Notes under the pieces: generated by a model
The model's database searches: none
What the model saw: the letters and a program-made list of their open reading frames with translations, nothing else
What the model was told of the DNA's origin: nothing
Assembly (NCBI RefSeq): GCF_040802235.1
Contig: NC_133157.1
Coordinates: forward strand, 91,498,001-91,562,000
Length of the DNA stretch: 64,000 nt
DNA from: Manis javanica
Lineage: Eukaryota; Chordata; Mammalia; Pholidota; Manidae
Reading direction: 5' to 3'
In this document: positions 45,170 to 57,935 of the stretch, in pieces
Numbering within the stretch: the stretch's first letter is position 1
Layout of the letters: each line of letters opens with the position of its first letter
Position numbers and translations under genes: made by a program

Positions 45170-45275
45170 TTTTTCATTTTGCAACCTCAGGTTTCACATG
45201 AGCAACACTGTGGTTAGTACATTACCCCCTATTATCAAATAGTGACTCTATAGCATCTTACTATGCTATAGAATC
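45170..45275. mobile_element. Short L1 3'-UTR fold-back fragment
   Basis: 45185-45240 resembles the antisense L1 3' end (ggtttcacatgagcaacactgtggtta). Then 45241-45270 resembles the sense L1 3' UTR (tagtgactctatagcatctta). A ctatagcat…atgctatag palindrome is visible. Confidence 0.4.
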
Positions 45276-46016
45276 AAATGCTGGGGGGGGGCAGGTGATG
45301 GGGGGAGGGACATCTGTTTTGGACCCCCCACCCCAGTCCATTCGGAGGTGTTCATCTGGAGGAAGGGCATTGCATTCTGGGGTCAGGAATTGAAACCTGG
45401 AGCCGGGTGTTGGGTCAGAATTTGAGCCATTCTCAGGGCACCAGCTGTCCCCCTTCAGCAGCCCTGGGACAGAAAGATGTGAGGAAGGGCACGAGGAGAG
45501 GGCTTGGTTTGGGTGCCCAGGGTATTATCTCATGTCCAGGCATGCAGGGGTCTCTGTCCCAGGTCTCGGCTGCCACAACATAATGGTGACTCAGTTTCGG
45601 CTAACCTGGTCCAGGACTTTTATGGGTGCACCTTAATCAAGGCTGACCAAAGTCTCTGTGAGGAGCATGAACGGATGGGCATCTGGCTGGTCTCCTCTCT
45701 GAAGGGGGCACCCCCTCCCTTGTCTGTTGTCACACCATGTTCACAGACACGTTATGGGGTCAGGGCACAGCAAACCCACAGTTCTTGACACCATGATCAA
45801 AAATTTCAGGAATGAATGAATTTTTAGAAAACTACAGAGTAAAATGAACTCCTAGCAGGTTGAAAACCCTGTGTGAATCTGTATAGCCCACCTTTAGTGT
45901 AGGGTGGCCTCCAGAGGGGGCCCTAGATGTCCCAACAATCCACCAAGTCTAACAGGTCATCACTAGAAATCCAGGTCATCCTAATCAGTTCCCATACATT
46001 AACTCCCAGTTAGGAG
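45276..46016. other. No gene recognised
   Basis: Contains a poly-G run (45283-45291) and an open frame at 45504-45788 without motifs. It may be ERV leader belonging to the gag remnant to its right. Confidence 0.35.
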
Positions 46017-46560
46017 TTGCCCAGACCCTTCCCCCTTGGGTGCGATTCACTTGCAGCAGGCAGGGACAAAGTAGGGTCTTTGTCGCCTCAACAAAGCAGC
46101 CCACAAAGAATCAACAGAAGCCTGAGCCTCCGCAAATTCTTGCTGGTGATACAGAGGAAGAGCCAATATTGCCCCCACCTTATGCAATCCCAAGGCCATC
46201 AGCACCCAGCTCCTGGTCTCAGACACCCTGCCACCATCAGCCTCCCCACCAACTCCAGAACCAGTGGACCCACTCACCCCTGGACCAGCAGCGAGACTGC
46301 ACTCTCGGCCAGGAGAAGGCGCCCTTCAGATGCCGGTGCAAGAGATGTGGGAGCCTGAAAGGTGTAATAAAGACGGGACCATCCAGCCTGGCCGGTCCAT
46401 GCTTTTACTATCAACCCTTCTCCATGACTAACCTGCTCAATTAAAAGCACAATTCCCCATTGGAAAAGCCACAAGCCCTGGCTGATCTCATGAAATCCCT
46501 CTTCCAAACCCATCAGCTGACCTGAAAAGACTGCCAACAGTTTCTCTGCCCCTGTTCAAA
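46017..46560 (+). pseudogene. Endogenous gammaretrovirus gag remnant
   Basis: The frame open at 46040-46444 is Pro-rich with a PPPY late-domain motif (about 46172-46183), as in the p12 region of gammaretroviral Gag. It then changes to a capsid-like start with an aromatic-Pro-Phe-Ser block near 46415. A stop at 46442 interrupts the capsid homology, which continues in degraded form (HQLT, DCQQF) to about 46540, with a further stop. Matrix and the remaining genes are not recognisable. It may belong to the same old provirus as the LTR-like segment at 38.6 kb, with later insertions between, but that is inference. Confidence 0.7.
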
Positions 46561-47403
46561 ACAGAAGAGAGGAGGCAACTGGGGTCCTTGATTGGGGTGC
46601 ATGGGCATGCACAGCCACCCACGTTCTAGGGGAAGGGTCTCTTCTACCATCTATGCTGGGTACCAGTGTCATTGACAAATAGATGAGGCCAGAAGAGGCA
46701 GGAGGGAGGAATCTCCAGCCCTTTGACCTACAGGATTCCAGGATAAAGGTGGTGGGTAAGTACAACCCATTGACAGGCTATGCTCAAGAGTTTTTAATGA
46801 ATACCTGAGGTTCACAAGCCCTCCTAACATCAGGCTTAGAGGGAGGTGGGAAAAATAGAACTATTCCTACTGGTTCCATGGGGAAATCAATCTGTCTTGC
46901 CATATTCCAACTCTACTCTGTCCTTTGACTTGGGCATGGAGCACAAAGCCAAAGGGGAAGGGTCTGCTTTCTCCCTACCCAGTTACTCTAAGCCCTCCGG
47001 ATCATGCACACTCTCTCTCACTCAATTCATGCATAACTCTTAGATTTTTTTCAAAGACAAAACTGTGAATTTACAAAATCTGCACTTTACCACTTATATA
47101 CCTACCTACATTTGTTGTTTGTAAAGATCCTTAAAAGGAGGACATAAACTGAGGTATCTCATGGTCAGTCAATGCCTGAAGCTGACCATCTCCCACCCAT
47201 CCCGATACACAATAATAGAATGCGGCAGAAATGCATCACGTTCTTGCCAACGCTCTATGCTGGCTGAAGGGAAACCAAAAACACATGTCGGTAACCCGCC
47301 ACTGGGAACAAACTGGTTGCTGCTATTTTTGACAACTTCTGGGGTCATTTTTCAACCCTGCCTCTTTCAGGAGAATTTCACCATCTGTCTTTAGTCTGCT
47401 CCA
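46561..47403. other. No gene recognised
   Basis: No retroviral pol or env motif and no host exon recognised. Confidence 0.4.
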
Positions 47404-47624
47404 GGATTTCTTAACACTACTGAAATCTTGTGCTAGATAATCCTTCATGGCAGGGGTGGGGGTGTTGCCTTCCTAGGTATGGTGAGAAGTTGAGCAGCGT
47501 TCCTGGTCTGACCCCACTACTCTCAATGCCCACAGCACCTGCATCCCAGTGGGGACCACCACAGGTGTCTTCCGGTCATTGCCCAGTGTGTCCTGGGGAC
47601 AGCATCTCCATTGGAGAACCGCTG
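47404..47624 (-). mobile_element. hAT-Charlie non-autonomous element, reversed
   Basis: Reverse-complement counterpart of the element at 23549-23769. It starts aggatttcttaacactac and ends ggagaaccgctg, with ttgagcagcgttcctggtctg inside. Confidence 0.7.
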
Positions 47625-48818
47625 CTATAGAGTCAGGTCACCCAGCCCCCACAGGACACCAACCTCACATGCAGGCCTTCAGCCCATTCACCAGTGCCTG
47701 CCTAGATTCCTGGAAGATATATTGAGAGATCCACCTGTTTGGAGGAAAACTAACCAATTTGGAAAACAAGATTCTGGAAACATTTCATCATTCTGATTCT
47801 GCTTTAATCCCTGGCCCAGAAAAACTGCTCTCAGGAGCTGAGGATCGAATTAAGGATCCATCCCTTTCATTCTGCTGAACAGAACCAAGTATTGGTTTCT
47901 TCTGGTATCTTAGGCATTTAATAAAATTCTGAACACACGCACATAGTAACACAGACTGGAAGCTCCCATTACGGCAAGTTGTATGCACTCTCAAGGTGCA
48001 TGACTCCTGTCCTCTCACCTACTGGTGAAAGCCATCAATGAATACCCAGAATTCCTGGTGATCCCTGCTTCTAGGCTCATCCAGAATAATCTGCTCTGAG
48101 ATAGCAGTTTGCTCTGGAACAGTGAGAGCTATCATGACTCTTCTCAACAGACAAAGTGAAATTACACCTGTATCTCAAGTTTCTATGCCCCTGTTACATT
48201 TTTGTCTACTTCAGCGTATGAGGAAGACATGCTGCGATGTATCTGTGCGGCTGCCTCCTGACCAGCATTTACCCTCCCCAGCAAGAGACCAGGCACCTTG
48301 GCTCTGCATGTGCCTGTGGCGCTACCAATTTTCACACACAGCAAATGCTCAAAAAGATCTGTTGAATAAATGAAAGCTTCAATCCCCCCCATTCATGCAA
48401 CATTCTCTAATCCCCCCCACAAAAAATGCAGAGCATAAGAACGTCACATATTGAAATAGAGTATGATGTCATCTGTGAAAATAAAGATGCATCTTCTTTA
48501 AAGAACACTCTGGAATTGTACCTAGTAGGCAAGAAACATCATTAAACATAGTGGTGATTTGTGATGGTCACACAAACTACAGACTGATAAGTGTGCAAAC
48601 CCACATGAAGATGGTTTCTATTCTAAGCACAGAAAATAAAAGAGAATGTGGAGAAAAAGAGAAGCGTGGGATACAGAATGTTTCTTTCTGCAGAAACATC
48701 ACATATAAATGTATGACGACAAGATCCTCTACCTATAGGCCATTGTCCGTCTGCACCCACACCCTAAGTGCTTTGCCACATGTTAATGGTCCCCATGTAC
48801 AGACTCACTAATGAGAGC
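47625..48818. other. Mostly unassigned; L2-like tail
   Basis: At 48330-48372 acagcaaatgctcaaaaag and gttgaataaatgaa match the 3' end of L2. Otherwise I recognise nothing. Confidence 0.4.
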
Positions 48819-49330
48819 TGTGGCAGGCAGAATTCTACCTCCCCCTCACCCCTGGAACCTGTGAGAACAGTGAGATACTGCCCTTGTGGGTATGTTTATA
48901 CAGTATGGTTGACTTTACTAGATGGGCCTTATTTAATCTAATGAGCCCCGTCAAAAGCTTACAGTTTTCTCTGGCTAATGACAGAAGAAGAAGTTGGAAG
49001 GATTCAAAGCCCTGACTGGTTGGGAGGTGCAGGTGTAATCATAAGAAAATGTGGATGATATTCTAGGAGCTGAGACTGGCCCGTAGGTGACAGCCAGCAA
49101 GAAATGGGGACCTTTGTCCTACAACCACAGAAAATGGATTCTGCCACGGCTATGTGCACTTGTAGGAGGATCCCAAGCACCCAAAGGAGAAGGTGGCTCG
49201 CAGACACTTTAATCTCTGCCTTGGAAGGCCTCGAGAGCCATGCAGTGCCAGATGTCTGACCCAGAGAACAGTGTTGTTTTTAGTGCCACATTTGTCATAA
49301 CTTGTTAAGCAGCAACAGATAAAGGATACA
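48819..49330 (+). mobile_element. MLT1-type MaLR LTR
   Basis: It starts tgtggcaggcagaattctac and ends taagcagcaacagataaagg, the two ends of the MLT1 family. Between them lie cagccagcaagaaatgg and ctgacccagagaacagtg at the expected relative places. Confidence 0.82.
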
Positions 49331-49539
49331 GAGCCTTCCATGGAAAGTATTTGGGGAGCAAACTTTACCAGAAGATCAGGAGAGCACTTGGAAAAGAGCA
49401 ACTTGTCCTCAGAGCTAGTCAACAAACATTAGTTAGGCCCACCTCTCCTACTTGGTCTGCAGGTAGCTACCAGCTCAACAATGTCTGCCAAAGCTGACTC
49501 ACTGTGTTAAGTCTTCATTGGTGCTTGACACAAATCCTG
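49331..49539. other. Spacer
   Basis: Unassigned sequence between the MLT1 LTR and L1-D. Confidence 0.4.
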
Positions 49540-51690
49540 CAATAACAGTGAGAGGCTGAAAGCATTTCCCCTAAGATCGGGAACAAGACAAGGATGCCCA
49601 CTCTCCCAGCTTTTATTCAACATAGTTCTGGAGGTCCTAGCCACAGCAATCAGACAACACAAAGAAATAAAAGGCATCCAGATTGGTAAGGAAGAAGCCA
49701 AACTGTCACTGTTTTGCACATGTCATGACACTGTACATAAAATACCCTAAAGAATCTACTCCAAAACTACCAGAATATCTGAATTCAGCAGTTGCAGGAT
49801 ACAAAATTAATACACAGAAATATGTTGCATTCCTATACACTAATGATAAACCAGCAGAAAGAAAATCAGGAAAACAATCCCATTCACAATTGCATCAAAA
49901 AAAATCAAATACCTAGGAATAAACCTAACCAAGGAAGTGAAAAGACCTATACCCTGAAAACTACAAGACACTCTTAAGAGAAATTAAAGAGGATACTAAT
50001 AAATGGAAATTCATCCCATGCTCTTGGCTAGGAAGAATAAATATTGTCAAAATGGCCATCCTGCCTAAAGCAATATACAGATTCAATGTAATCTCTATCA
50101 AAATACTGACAGCATTCTTCAACAAACTGGAACAAGTAGTTCTAAAATTCATATGGTATCACAAAAGACCCTGCATAGCCAAATCAATCCTGAGAAGAAA
50201 GAATAAAGCAGGGGGAGGGGGAATCTCACTTCCCAACTTCAAGCTCTACTACAAAGCCACAGTAATCAAGGCAATTTGGTACTGGCACAAGAACAGACCT
50301 ATAGACCAGTGTAACAAAATAGAGAGCCCAGATATAAACCCAAGCATATATGATCAATTAATATACAATAAAAGAGCCATGGATATATAGTGGGGGAAAT
50401 GACAGCCTCTTCAATAACTAGTGTTGGCAAAACTGGACAGCTATATGCAAGAGAATGAAACTGGATTATTATCTGACCCCATACACAAAAGCAAACTTGA
50501 AATGGACCAAAGACCTGAATGTAAGTCATGAAACCATAAAACTTTTAGAAGACAACATGGGCAAAAAATCTCCTGAATATAAACATGAGCAACTTCTTCC
50601 CGAGCTGATCTCCTCCAGCAAGGGAAACAAAAGCAAAAATGAACACATGGGACTACATCAAACTAAAAAGCTTCTGTACGGCAAAGGACACCATCAACAG
50701 AACAAAAAGGCATCCTACAGTATAGGAGAATATATTTGTAAATGACATATCCGACAAGGGGTTAACATCCAAAATATATGAAGAATTCACACATCTCAAC
50801 ACCCAAAAACCAAATAACCAGATTAAAAAAGGGGCAGAGGATATGAAGAGACAATTCTCCAAAGAAGAAATTCAGGTGGACAACACATGAAAAGATGCTT
50901 CACATCACTAATCATCAGGGAAATGCAAAGTAAAACCACAATGAGATATCACCTCATGCCAGTAAGGATGGCCAGCATTGAAAAGACTAAGAACAACAAA
51001 TGCTGGCGAGGATGAGGAGAAAGGGGAACCCTCCTAACACTGCTGGTGGGAATGTAAACTAGTTCAACCATTGTATAAAGCAATATGGAGGTTCCTCAAA
51101 AAACTAAAAATAGAAATACCATTTGACCTGCAAAGCCCACTCCTAGGAATTTACCCAAAGAATACAAGTTCTCAGATTCAAAAAGACATATGCACCCCTA
51201 TGTTTATCACAGCACTATTTACAATAAAATAGCCAAGATATGGAAGGAACCTAAGTGTTCATCAGTAGATGAATGGATAAAGATGATGTGGTACATATAC
51301 ACAATGGAATATTATTCAGCCATAAGAAGAAAACATATCCTACCATTTGCAACAACATGGATGGAGCTAGAGGGTATTATGCTCAGTGAAATAAGCCAGG
51401 TGGAGAAAGACAAGTACCAAATGATTTCACTCGTCTGTGGAATAAAAACAACAAAGCAAAAACTGAAGGAACAAAACAGCAGCAGACTCCTAGACTCCAA
51501 GAAGGGATAGTGGTTACAAGGGTGTGGGAGGAAGGAGCGGATTGTAGGGTATTATGTTTAGCACACATGGTGTGGGGGGTCGCAGGGAAGACAGTGTAAC
51601 ACAGAGAAGATGGACAGTGACTGCATTGGGGTATGGGTGGGAACTTGATAATATGGGTGAATGTAGTAACCACATTGTATTCTTTGTTTA
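49540..51690 (+). mobile_element. L1-D: 5'- and 3'-truncated L1
   Basis: It begins in the RT ([14 protein letters not shown] region) and runs to the 3' UTR. Frames are broken (49683-49916, 50052-50390, 50455-50745 and 51190-51510). The FADD position is destroyed (gttttgcacatgtcatgac, about 49711-49727). The 3' UTR stops after gtagtaaccacattgt, short of the usual end and without a poly-A tail, where it meets L1-E. Confidence 0.92.
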
Positions 51691-51691
51691 A

Positions 51692-54600
51692 ATTCCTAGG
51701 GGTGGCCTTCCCAGGTCAAATGGTATTTCTATTTTTAGTCTTTTTAGGAACCTCCATATTGCTTTCCACAATGGTTGAACTAGCTTACATTTCCACCAGT
51801 AGTGTTAGGAGGGTTCCTCTTTCTCCACATCCTGGCCAGCATTTGTTGTTCTTAGTCTTTTTGATGCTGGCCATCCTTACTGGTGTGAGGTGATATCTCA
51901 TTGTGGTTTTACTTTGCATTTCCCTGATGATTAGTGATGTGGAGGATCTTTTCATGTGTCTGTTGGCCGTCTGAACTTCTTCTTTGGAGAACTGTCTCTT
52001 CATATCCTCTGCCCATTTGTTAATCAGGTTATTTTAAGCTTTTTGGGTGCTGAGGTGTGTAAGTTCTTTATATATTTTGTATGTTAACCCCTTGTCGGAT
52101 ATGTCATTTACAAATATATTCTCCAATACTGCAGGGTGCCTTTTTGTTCTGTTGATGGAGTCCTTTGCTGTACAGAAGCTTTTTAGTTTGATGTAGTCCC
52201 ATGAGTTCATTTTTGCTTTTGTTTCCCTGGCTGGAGGGGATGCGTTCAGGAAGAAATTGCTCATGCTTATATTCAGGAGATTTTTGCTTATGTTGTCTTC
52301 AAGAGTTTTATGGTTTCATGACTTACATTCAGATCTTTGATCCATTTTGAGTTTATTTCTTTGTAACAGGTTAGACAGTAATCCAGTTTCATTCCCTTGC
52401 ATGTAGTTGTCCAGTTTTGCCAACACCAGTTGTTGAAGAGACTGTCATTTCCCCATTGTATATCCATGGCTCCTTTATTATATTTTTATTGACCATACAT
52501 GCTTGGGTTTATATCTGGGCTCCCTAGTCTGTTCCATTGGTCTACGGGTCTGTTCTTGTGCCAGATTCAAATTGCTCGATTAGTGTGGCTTTGTAGTAGA
52601 GCTTGAAGTCAGGGAGCGTAATTCCCCCCTGCTTTATTCTTCCTTCTCAGGACTGCTTTGGCTATTCGGGGTCTTTTGTGGTTCCATATGAATTTCAGAA
52701 CCAGTTGCTCTAGCTCACTGAAGAATTCTGTTGGTGTTTTGATAGGGATTGCATTGAATCTGTAGATTGCCTTAGGCTGGATGGCCATTTTGACAATATT
52801 AATTCTTCCTATCCATGATCATGGGATGTTTCCATTTATTGGTATCTTCTTTCATTTCTCTCTTGAGTGTCTTGTAGTTTTCAGAGTATAGTTCTTTCAC
52901 TTCCTTGGTTAGGTTTATTCCTAGGTATTTGATTCTTTTGTATTCAATTGTGAATGTAATTGTTTTTCTGATTTCTGTTTCTCCTAGTTCATCATTAGTG
53001 TATATAGGAATGCACCTAATTTCTGTGTATCAATTTTGTATCCTGCAACTTTCCTGAATTCAGATATTAGATCTCGTAGTTTTGGAGTGGATCTTTAGGG
53101 TTTTTTATGTACAGTATCATGTCATCTGCAAACAGGGACAGTTTGACTTCTTCCTTACCAATCTGGATGCCTTTTATTTCTTTGTGTTGTCTGATTGCCT
53201 TCAGAACCTTGTTGTCTAGGACCTTCAGAACTATGTTGAATAAAAGTGAGGAGAGTGGGCATCCCTGTCTTGTTCCCTATCTTAGGGGAAAAGCTTTCAG
53301 CTTCTCACTGTTAAGTATGATGTTGGCTGTGGGTTTATCATATATGGCCTTTATTATTTTGAGGTACTTGCCCTCTATACCCATTTTGCTGAGAGTTTTT
53401 AACATGAATGGATGTTAAATTTTGTTGAATGCTTTTTCAGCATCTGTGGACATGATCATGTGGTTTTTGTCCTTCTTTTTGTTGATGTGGTGGATGATGT
53501 TGATGGATTTGTGAATGTACCATCCTTGCATCCCTGGGATGAATCCCACTTGATCATGATGGATGATCCTTTTGCTGCATTTTTGAATTTGGTTTGTTAA
53601 TATTTTGTTGAGTATTTTTACATCTATGTTCATCAGGGATGTTGGTCAGTAATTTTTGTGTGTGTGTGTGGTGTCTTTGCCTGGTTTTGGTATTAGACCA
53701 ATGTTGGCCTCATAGAATGACTTTGGGAGTATTCCCTCCTCTTGTACTTTTTGGAAAACTTTAAGGAGGATGGGTATTAGGTCTTCACTAAATGTTTGAT
53801 AAAATTCAGCAGTGAAACCATCTGGTCCAGGCATTTTGTTCTTAGGCCATTTTTTGAATACCAATTCAATTTCATTGCTGGTCTATTCAGATTTTCTGTT
53901 TCTTCCTGGGTCAGCCTTGGAAGGTTGTATTTTTCTAGAAAGTTTTCCATTTCTTCTGGGTTATCCAGTTTGTTAGTGTATAGTTTTTCATAGTATTCTC
54001 TCATAATTCTTTGTGTTTTTTCGTGTCTGTAGTGATTTTTCCTTTCTCATTTCTGATTCTGTTTATGTGTGTAGACTCTCTTTTTTCCTTGATAAGTTTG
54101 GCTAGATGATTATCTATTTTGTTTATTTTCTGGAAGAACCAGCTCCTGCTTTCATTGATTCCTTCCATTGTTTTATTCTTCTTGATTTTATTTATTTCTG
54201 CTCTAATGTTCCTTATATCCCTCCTTCTAATGACTTTGGGCCACATTTGTTCTTCCTTTTCTAGTTTCATTAATTGTGTGTTTAGACTATTCATTTGGGA
54301 CTGTTCTTCTTTCCTGAGGTAGGTCTGTATTGCAATATACTTCCCTCTTAGCATGGCCTTCACTGCATCCCACAGATTTTGCGGTGTTGAATTTTTGTTG
54401 TTATTTGTCTCCATATATTGCTTAATCTCTGTTTTTATGTGGTCATTGATACATTGCTTAATTTGGAGCATGTTATTAAGCCTCCATGTGTTTGTGGGGT
54501 TTTTTGTTTTCTTTGTGTAATTTATTTCTAGTTTCATACCTTGTCGTCTGAGAAGCTGGTTGGTACAATTTCAATCTTTTTGAATTTACTGAGGCTCTTT

Positions 54601-57345
54601 TTGTGGCCTACTATATGATCTATTCTTAAAAATGTTCCATGTGCACTTGAGAAGAATGTGTATCCTGTTACTTTTGGATGAAGTGTTCTGTGGATGTCCA
54701 TTAGGTCCATCTGTTCTAATATGTTGTTCAGTGCCTCTGTGTCTTTACTTATTTCCTGTCTGGTTGATTTGTCCTTTGGAGTAAGTGGTGCATTGAAGTC
54801 TCCTAAAATGAATGCATTGCACTCTATTTCCCCCTTTAATTCTGTTAGTATTTGTTTCACATATGTAGGTGATCCTGTGTTGGGTGCATAGATATTTATA
54901 ATAGTTATATCCTCTTGTTAGACTGTCCCCTTTATCATTATGTAATGTCCTTCTTTGTCTCTTGTGACTTTCTTCGTTTTGAGGTGTAATTTGTCTGATA
55001 CAAGTACTATAACTCCTCCTTTTCTCTCCCTGTTGGTTGCATGACATATCTTTTTCCATCCCTTCACTTTCAGTCTGTATATGCCTTTGGGTTTGAAGTG
55101 AGTCTCTTGTAGGCAGCACATAGATGGGTCTTGTTTTTTTATCCATTCAGAGGTATTTTGATTGGTAAATTCAGATGGTTTACATTTAGGGTGATTATTG
55201 ATAGGAATTTACTTATTGCCATTGCAGGCTTTAGATGCGTGGTTACCAAAGGTTCAAGGGTAAAATTCCCTTACTATCTATCAGTCTAATTTAACTCATT
55301 TCATGTGCTATTACAGACACACCCTAAAGGCTCTTTTTCTTCCTCCTCCATTCTTTATATGTTCAGTATCATATTCTCTACTCTTTTCTATCCCTTGATT
55401 GACTTTGGGGGTAGTTGATTTGATTTTGCATCTGCTTAGTAATTAATTGTTCTACTTTGCTGTGGTTTTACTTCCCCTGGTGATATCTATTTAGCTTTAG
55501 GAATACTTCCATCTATAGCAGACCCTCCAAAATGCACCTTAGAGGTGGTTTGTGGGATGTAAATTCTCTCAGCTTTTGCTCATCTGAAAATTGTTTAATC
55601 CCTCCTTCAAATTGAAATGATAACCTTACCAGGTAGAGTATTCTTGGTTCAAGGCTCTTCTGCTTCATTGCATTAAATATATCATGCCATTCTCTTCTGG
55701 CCTCTAAGGTTTCTGTTGAGAAGTCTGGTGATAGCCTGATGGGTTTTCCTTTGTATGTGCTCCTTTACCTCTCTCTAGCTGCTTTAAAAAGTCTGTCTTT
55801 ATCCTTGATCTTTGCCATTTTAATTATTATATGTCTTGATGTTGTCTTCCTTGGGTCCCTTGTTTTGGGAGATCTGTGCACCTGCATGGATTGAGAGAAT
55901 ATCTCCTTCCCTAGATTGGGGAAGTTTTCAGCAATTACCTCCTCAATAACACCTTCTATCCCTTTTTCTATCTCTCCTTCTTCTGGTACCCCTATAATGT
56001 GCATATTGGTCCATTTGGATTTGTCATATGGTTCTATCAATATTCTTTCATTCTTAGAGATCCTTTTTTCTCTGTGCCTCAGCTTCTTTGTTTTCCTCTT
56101 CTGTAATTTCTATTCCATTTACCATCTCTTCTACTACATCTAATCTGCTTTTAAATCCCTCCATTGTATGTTTCATTTCAGGCATGGAATTTTGTATTGA
56201 TTGAATCTCCATCTTAAATTTGTCCCTGAGTTCTTGTATATTTTTCTGTACTCCATGAACATGTTTATGATTTTTGTTTTGAACTCTCTTTCAGGAAGTT
56301 TGGTGAGTTCAGTTTCATTTGGCCCTTTTTTGGGGGTTTGTGAGATTTTGGTCTGAATCAGGTTCCTTTAACATTTCATAATATTCTATGTGGTGCCCTC
56401 TAGTCCCCAGAAACTCCAGTCTCTGGAGCTGCTCAGCCCCTTGAGTGAGGTTGGGGGTCACAGGGGAGTGGTGCTGGTGTGTGGGGGAGGAAAGATCTGT
56501 TTAGTGATTTCCATTTCTGGTGCCTGTCTCCAGTGTCAGAGCCAGTGGGATGAGCACACAGGTGTAAGGCTCTGTGCTTTGCATCTCTAGCTCTTGTAGG
56601 TGGGCCTACCTCTGGCTTGCCTGATGCCTGCACAGTGACTGCTGGTTTGCCAGCAGGTGCCGTCACGCCAGGAGGAAGGTGCAGCAGGCTGTGTGTCACA
56701 GTGGGGGAGCCTCAGAGCTGAGTATGCAGCCAGGGCGATGGGGCGCCTGAAGCTCCTCAAAGTTCCCACTAGGCAGAGTGCACCCAGAAAACCTTGTCCA
56801 CCTATCCCTTCTCCCATGTAGCAAGGTCTGTGAAAACCCCATCCCTTCAGCAGCCCTATCACTGCTTGGAAGCCTGTCAAGTCACCTGCCTGTCCTTTTT
56901 CCTGGAGTTGCAGATGTGGATCCCTATCCTCCACAAACAGCCAGAATCTCAGTCTCTCAGGCACTCCGCCTGTCCCAGCTCCCCAATCCCACCAACCTCC
57001 AGAGCACCACACAATGTAAGTTTGTGCTCCAAAGCAGACCTCCAGGGCTGGGTGTTCAGCAGTCTTAGGCTTCCACCCCCTCCCCACTCCAATTCTCTTC
57101 CTCCCACCATTGAGCTGCGGTGGGGGAAGGGCTTGGGTCCCCCCAGATCAAGGCTTTTGTACGTTATCCTGTTTTGTGAGGTCTGTTCTGTTCATGAGGT
57201 CTATATGCAGTCTGGTGCAGCCTTCTCTCCTGTTGCTGTTTTAGGGCCTGCTGTATTAACTATATTTTCACACTATATGTGGTTTTGGGAGGAATTCTCT
57301 GTCTCACCTCTCATGCTACCATCTTGAATCCTCCCAACAATCTCA
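51692..57345 (-). mobile_element. L1-E: L1 with 5' end, lacking 3' end
   Basis: On the minus strand the 5' UTR starts at about 57345 (ggaggattcaagatggtagc, the L1 'gatggc'-type start) and runs to about 56375. ORF1 remnants follow (open 55765-56040: HIIGVPEEGEIEKG, SRHIIIKMAKIKDKD). ORF2 then runs from ~55200 down to 51692: endonuclease pieces at 54534-54860, a mid-ORF2 piece at 54001-54537, and RT at 53415-53864. FADD is intact at 53121-53132. A (TG)n expansion sits in it at 53656-53671. It ends at the C-terminal IPFDPG..LLGIY block, about 0.5 kb before the normal L1 end. Many frameshifts. Confidence 0.92.
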
Positions 57346-57486
57346 CTTTTAGGAACTTTGTTCTACACAGATGTGTCATTTCATGTGTGTGCAATGTAGG
57401 TATAATTTACAAGGCTCTTTATTACAGAATCATGCATGATAGAACTTTTAAAAACAACCAGCATTCTATCTAAAAGAGATTTGTTT
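57346..57486 (+). mobile_element. Old L1 3' fragment
   Basis: caatctcacttttaggaact and tacaaggctctttattacag correspond to the ORF2 C-terminal region of an ancient L1. L1-E and L1-F flank it directly. Confidence 0.55.
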
Positions 57487-57932
57487 TAATCCTACCATTT
57501 GCACAACATGGATGGAGCTAGAGGGTATTATGCTAAGTGAAATAAGCCAAGCAGAGAAAGACAAGTATCAAATGATTTCACTCATCTGTGGAGTGTAAGA
57601 ACAAAGAAAAAACTGAAGGAACAAAAGAACAGCAGACTCACAGGACCCAAGAATGGACTAATAGTTGCCAAAGGGAAAGGGACTGGGGAGGATTGGTCGG
57701 AAGGGAGGGATGAGGAGGAAAAAGGGGCATTACAATTAATACACGTAATGTAGGGGGGGACGCAGGGAAGGCAGTATAACACAGAGAAGACAAGTAGTGA
57801 TTCTATAGCATCTTAGTATGCTGATGGACAGTGACTGTAGTGGTGTATGTGGTGGGGACCTGATAAGGGGGGGTGTCTAGTAACCATAATGTTGCTCATG
57901 TAATTATACATTAATGATACCAAAATAAAAAA
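57487..57932 (+). mobile_element. L1-F: short 5'-truncated L1 3' end
   Basis: It starts in the last ~40 codons of ORF2 (ACAACATGGATGGAGCTAGA) and contains the complete family 3' UTR, with gatggacagtgactgtag and gataccaaaataaaaaaag as tail. Confidence 0.92.
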
Positions 57933-57935
57933 AGA

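Noticed and set aside
51600..57345. L1-D/L1-E as a single insertion with 5' inversion (twin priming)
   Set aside because: Twin priming puts the inverted 5' part upstream of the sense 3' part. Here the inverted part lies behind the 3' UTR, and the two overlap in ORF2 content.
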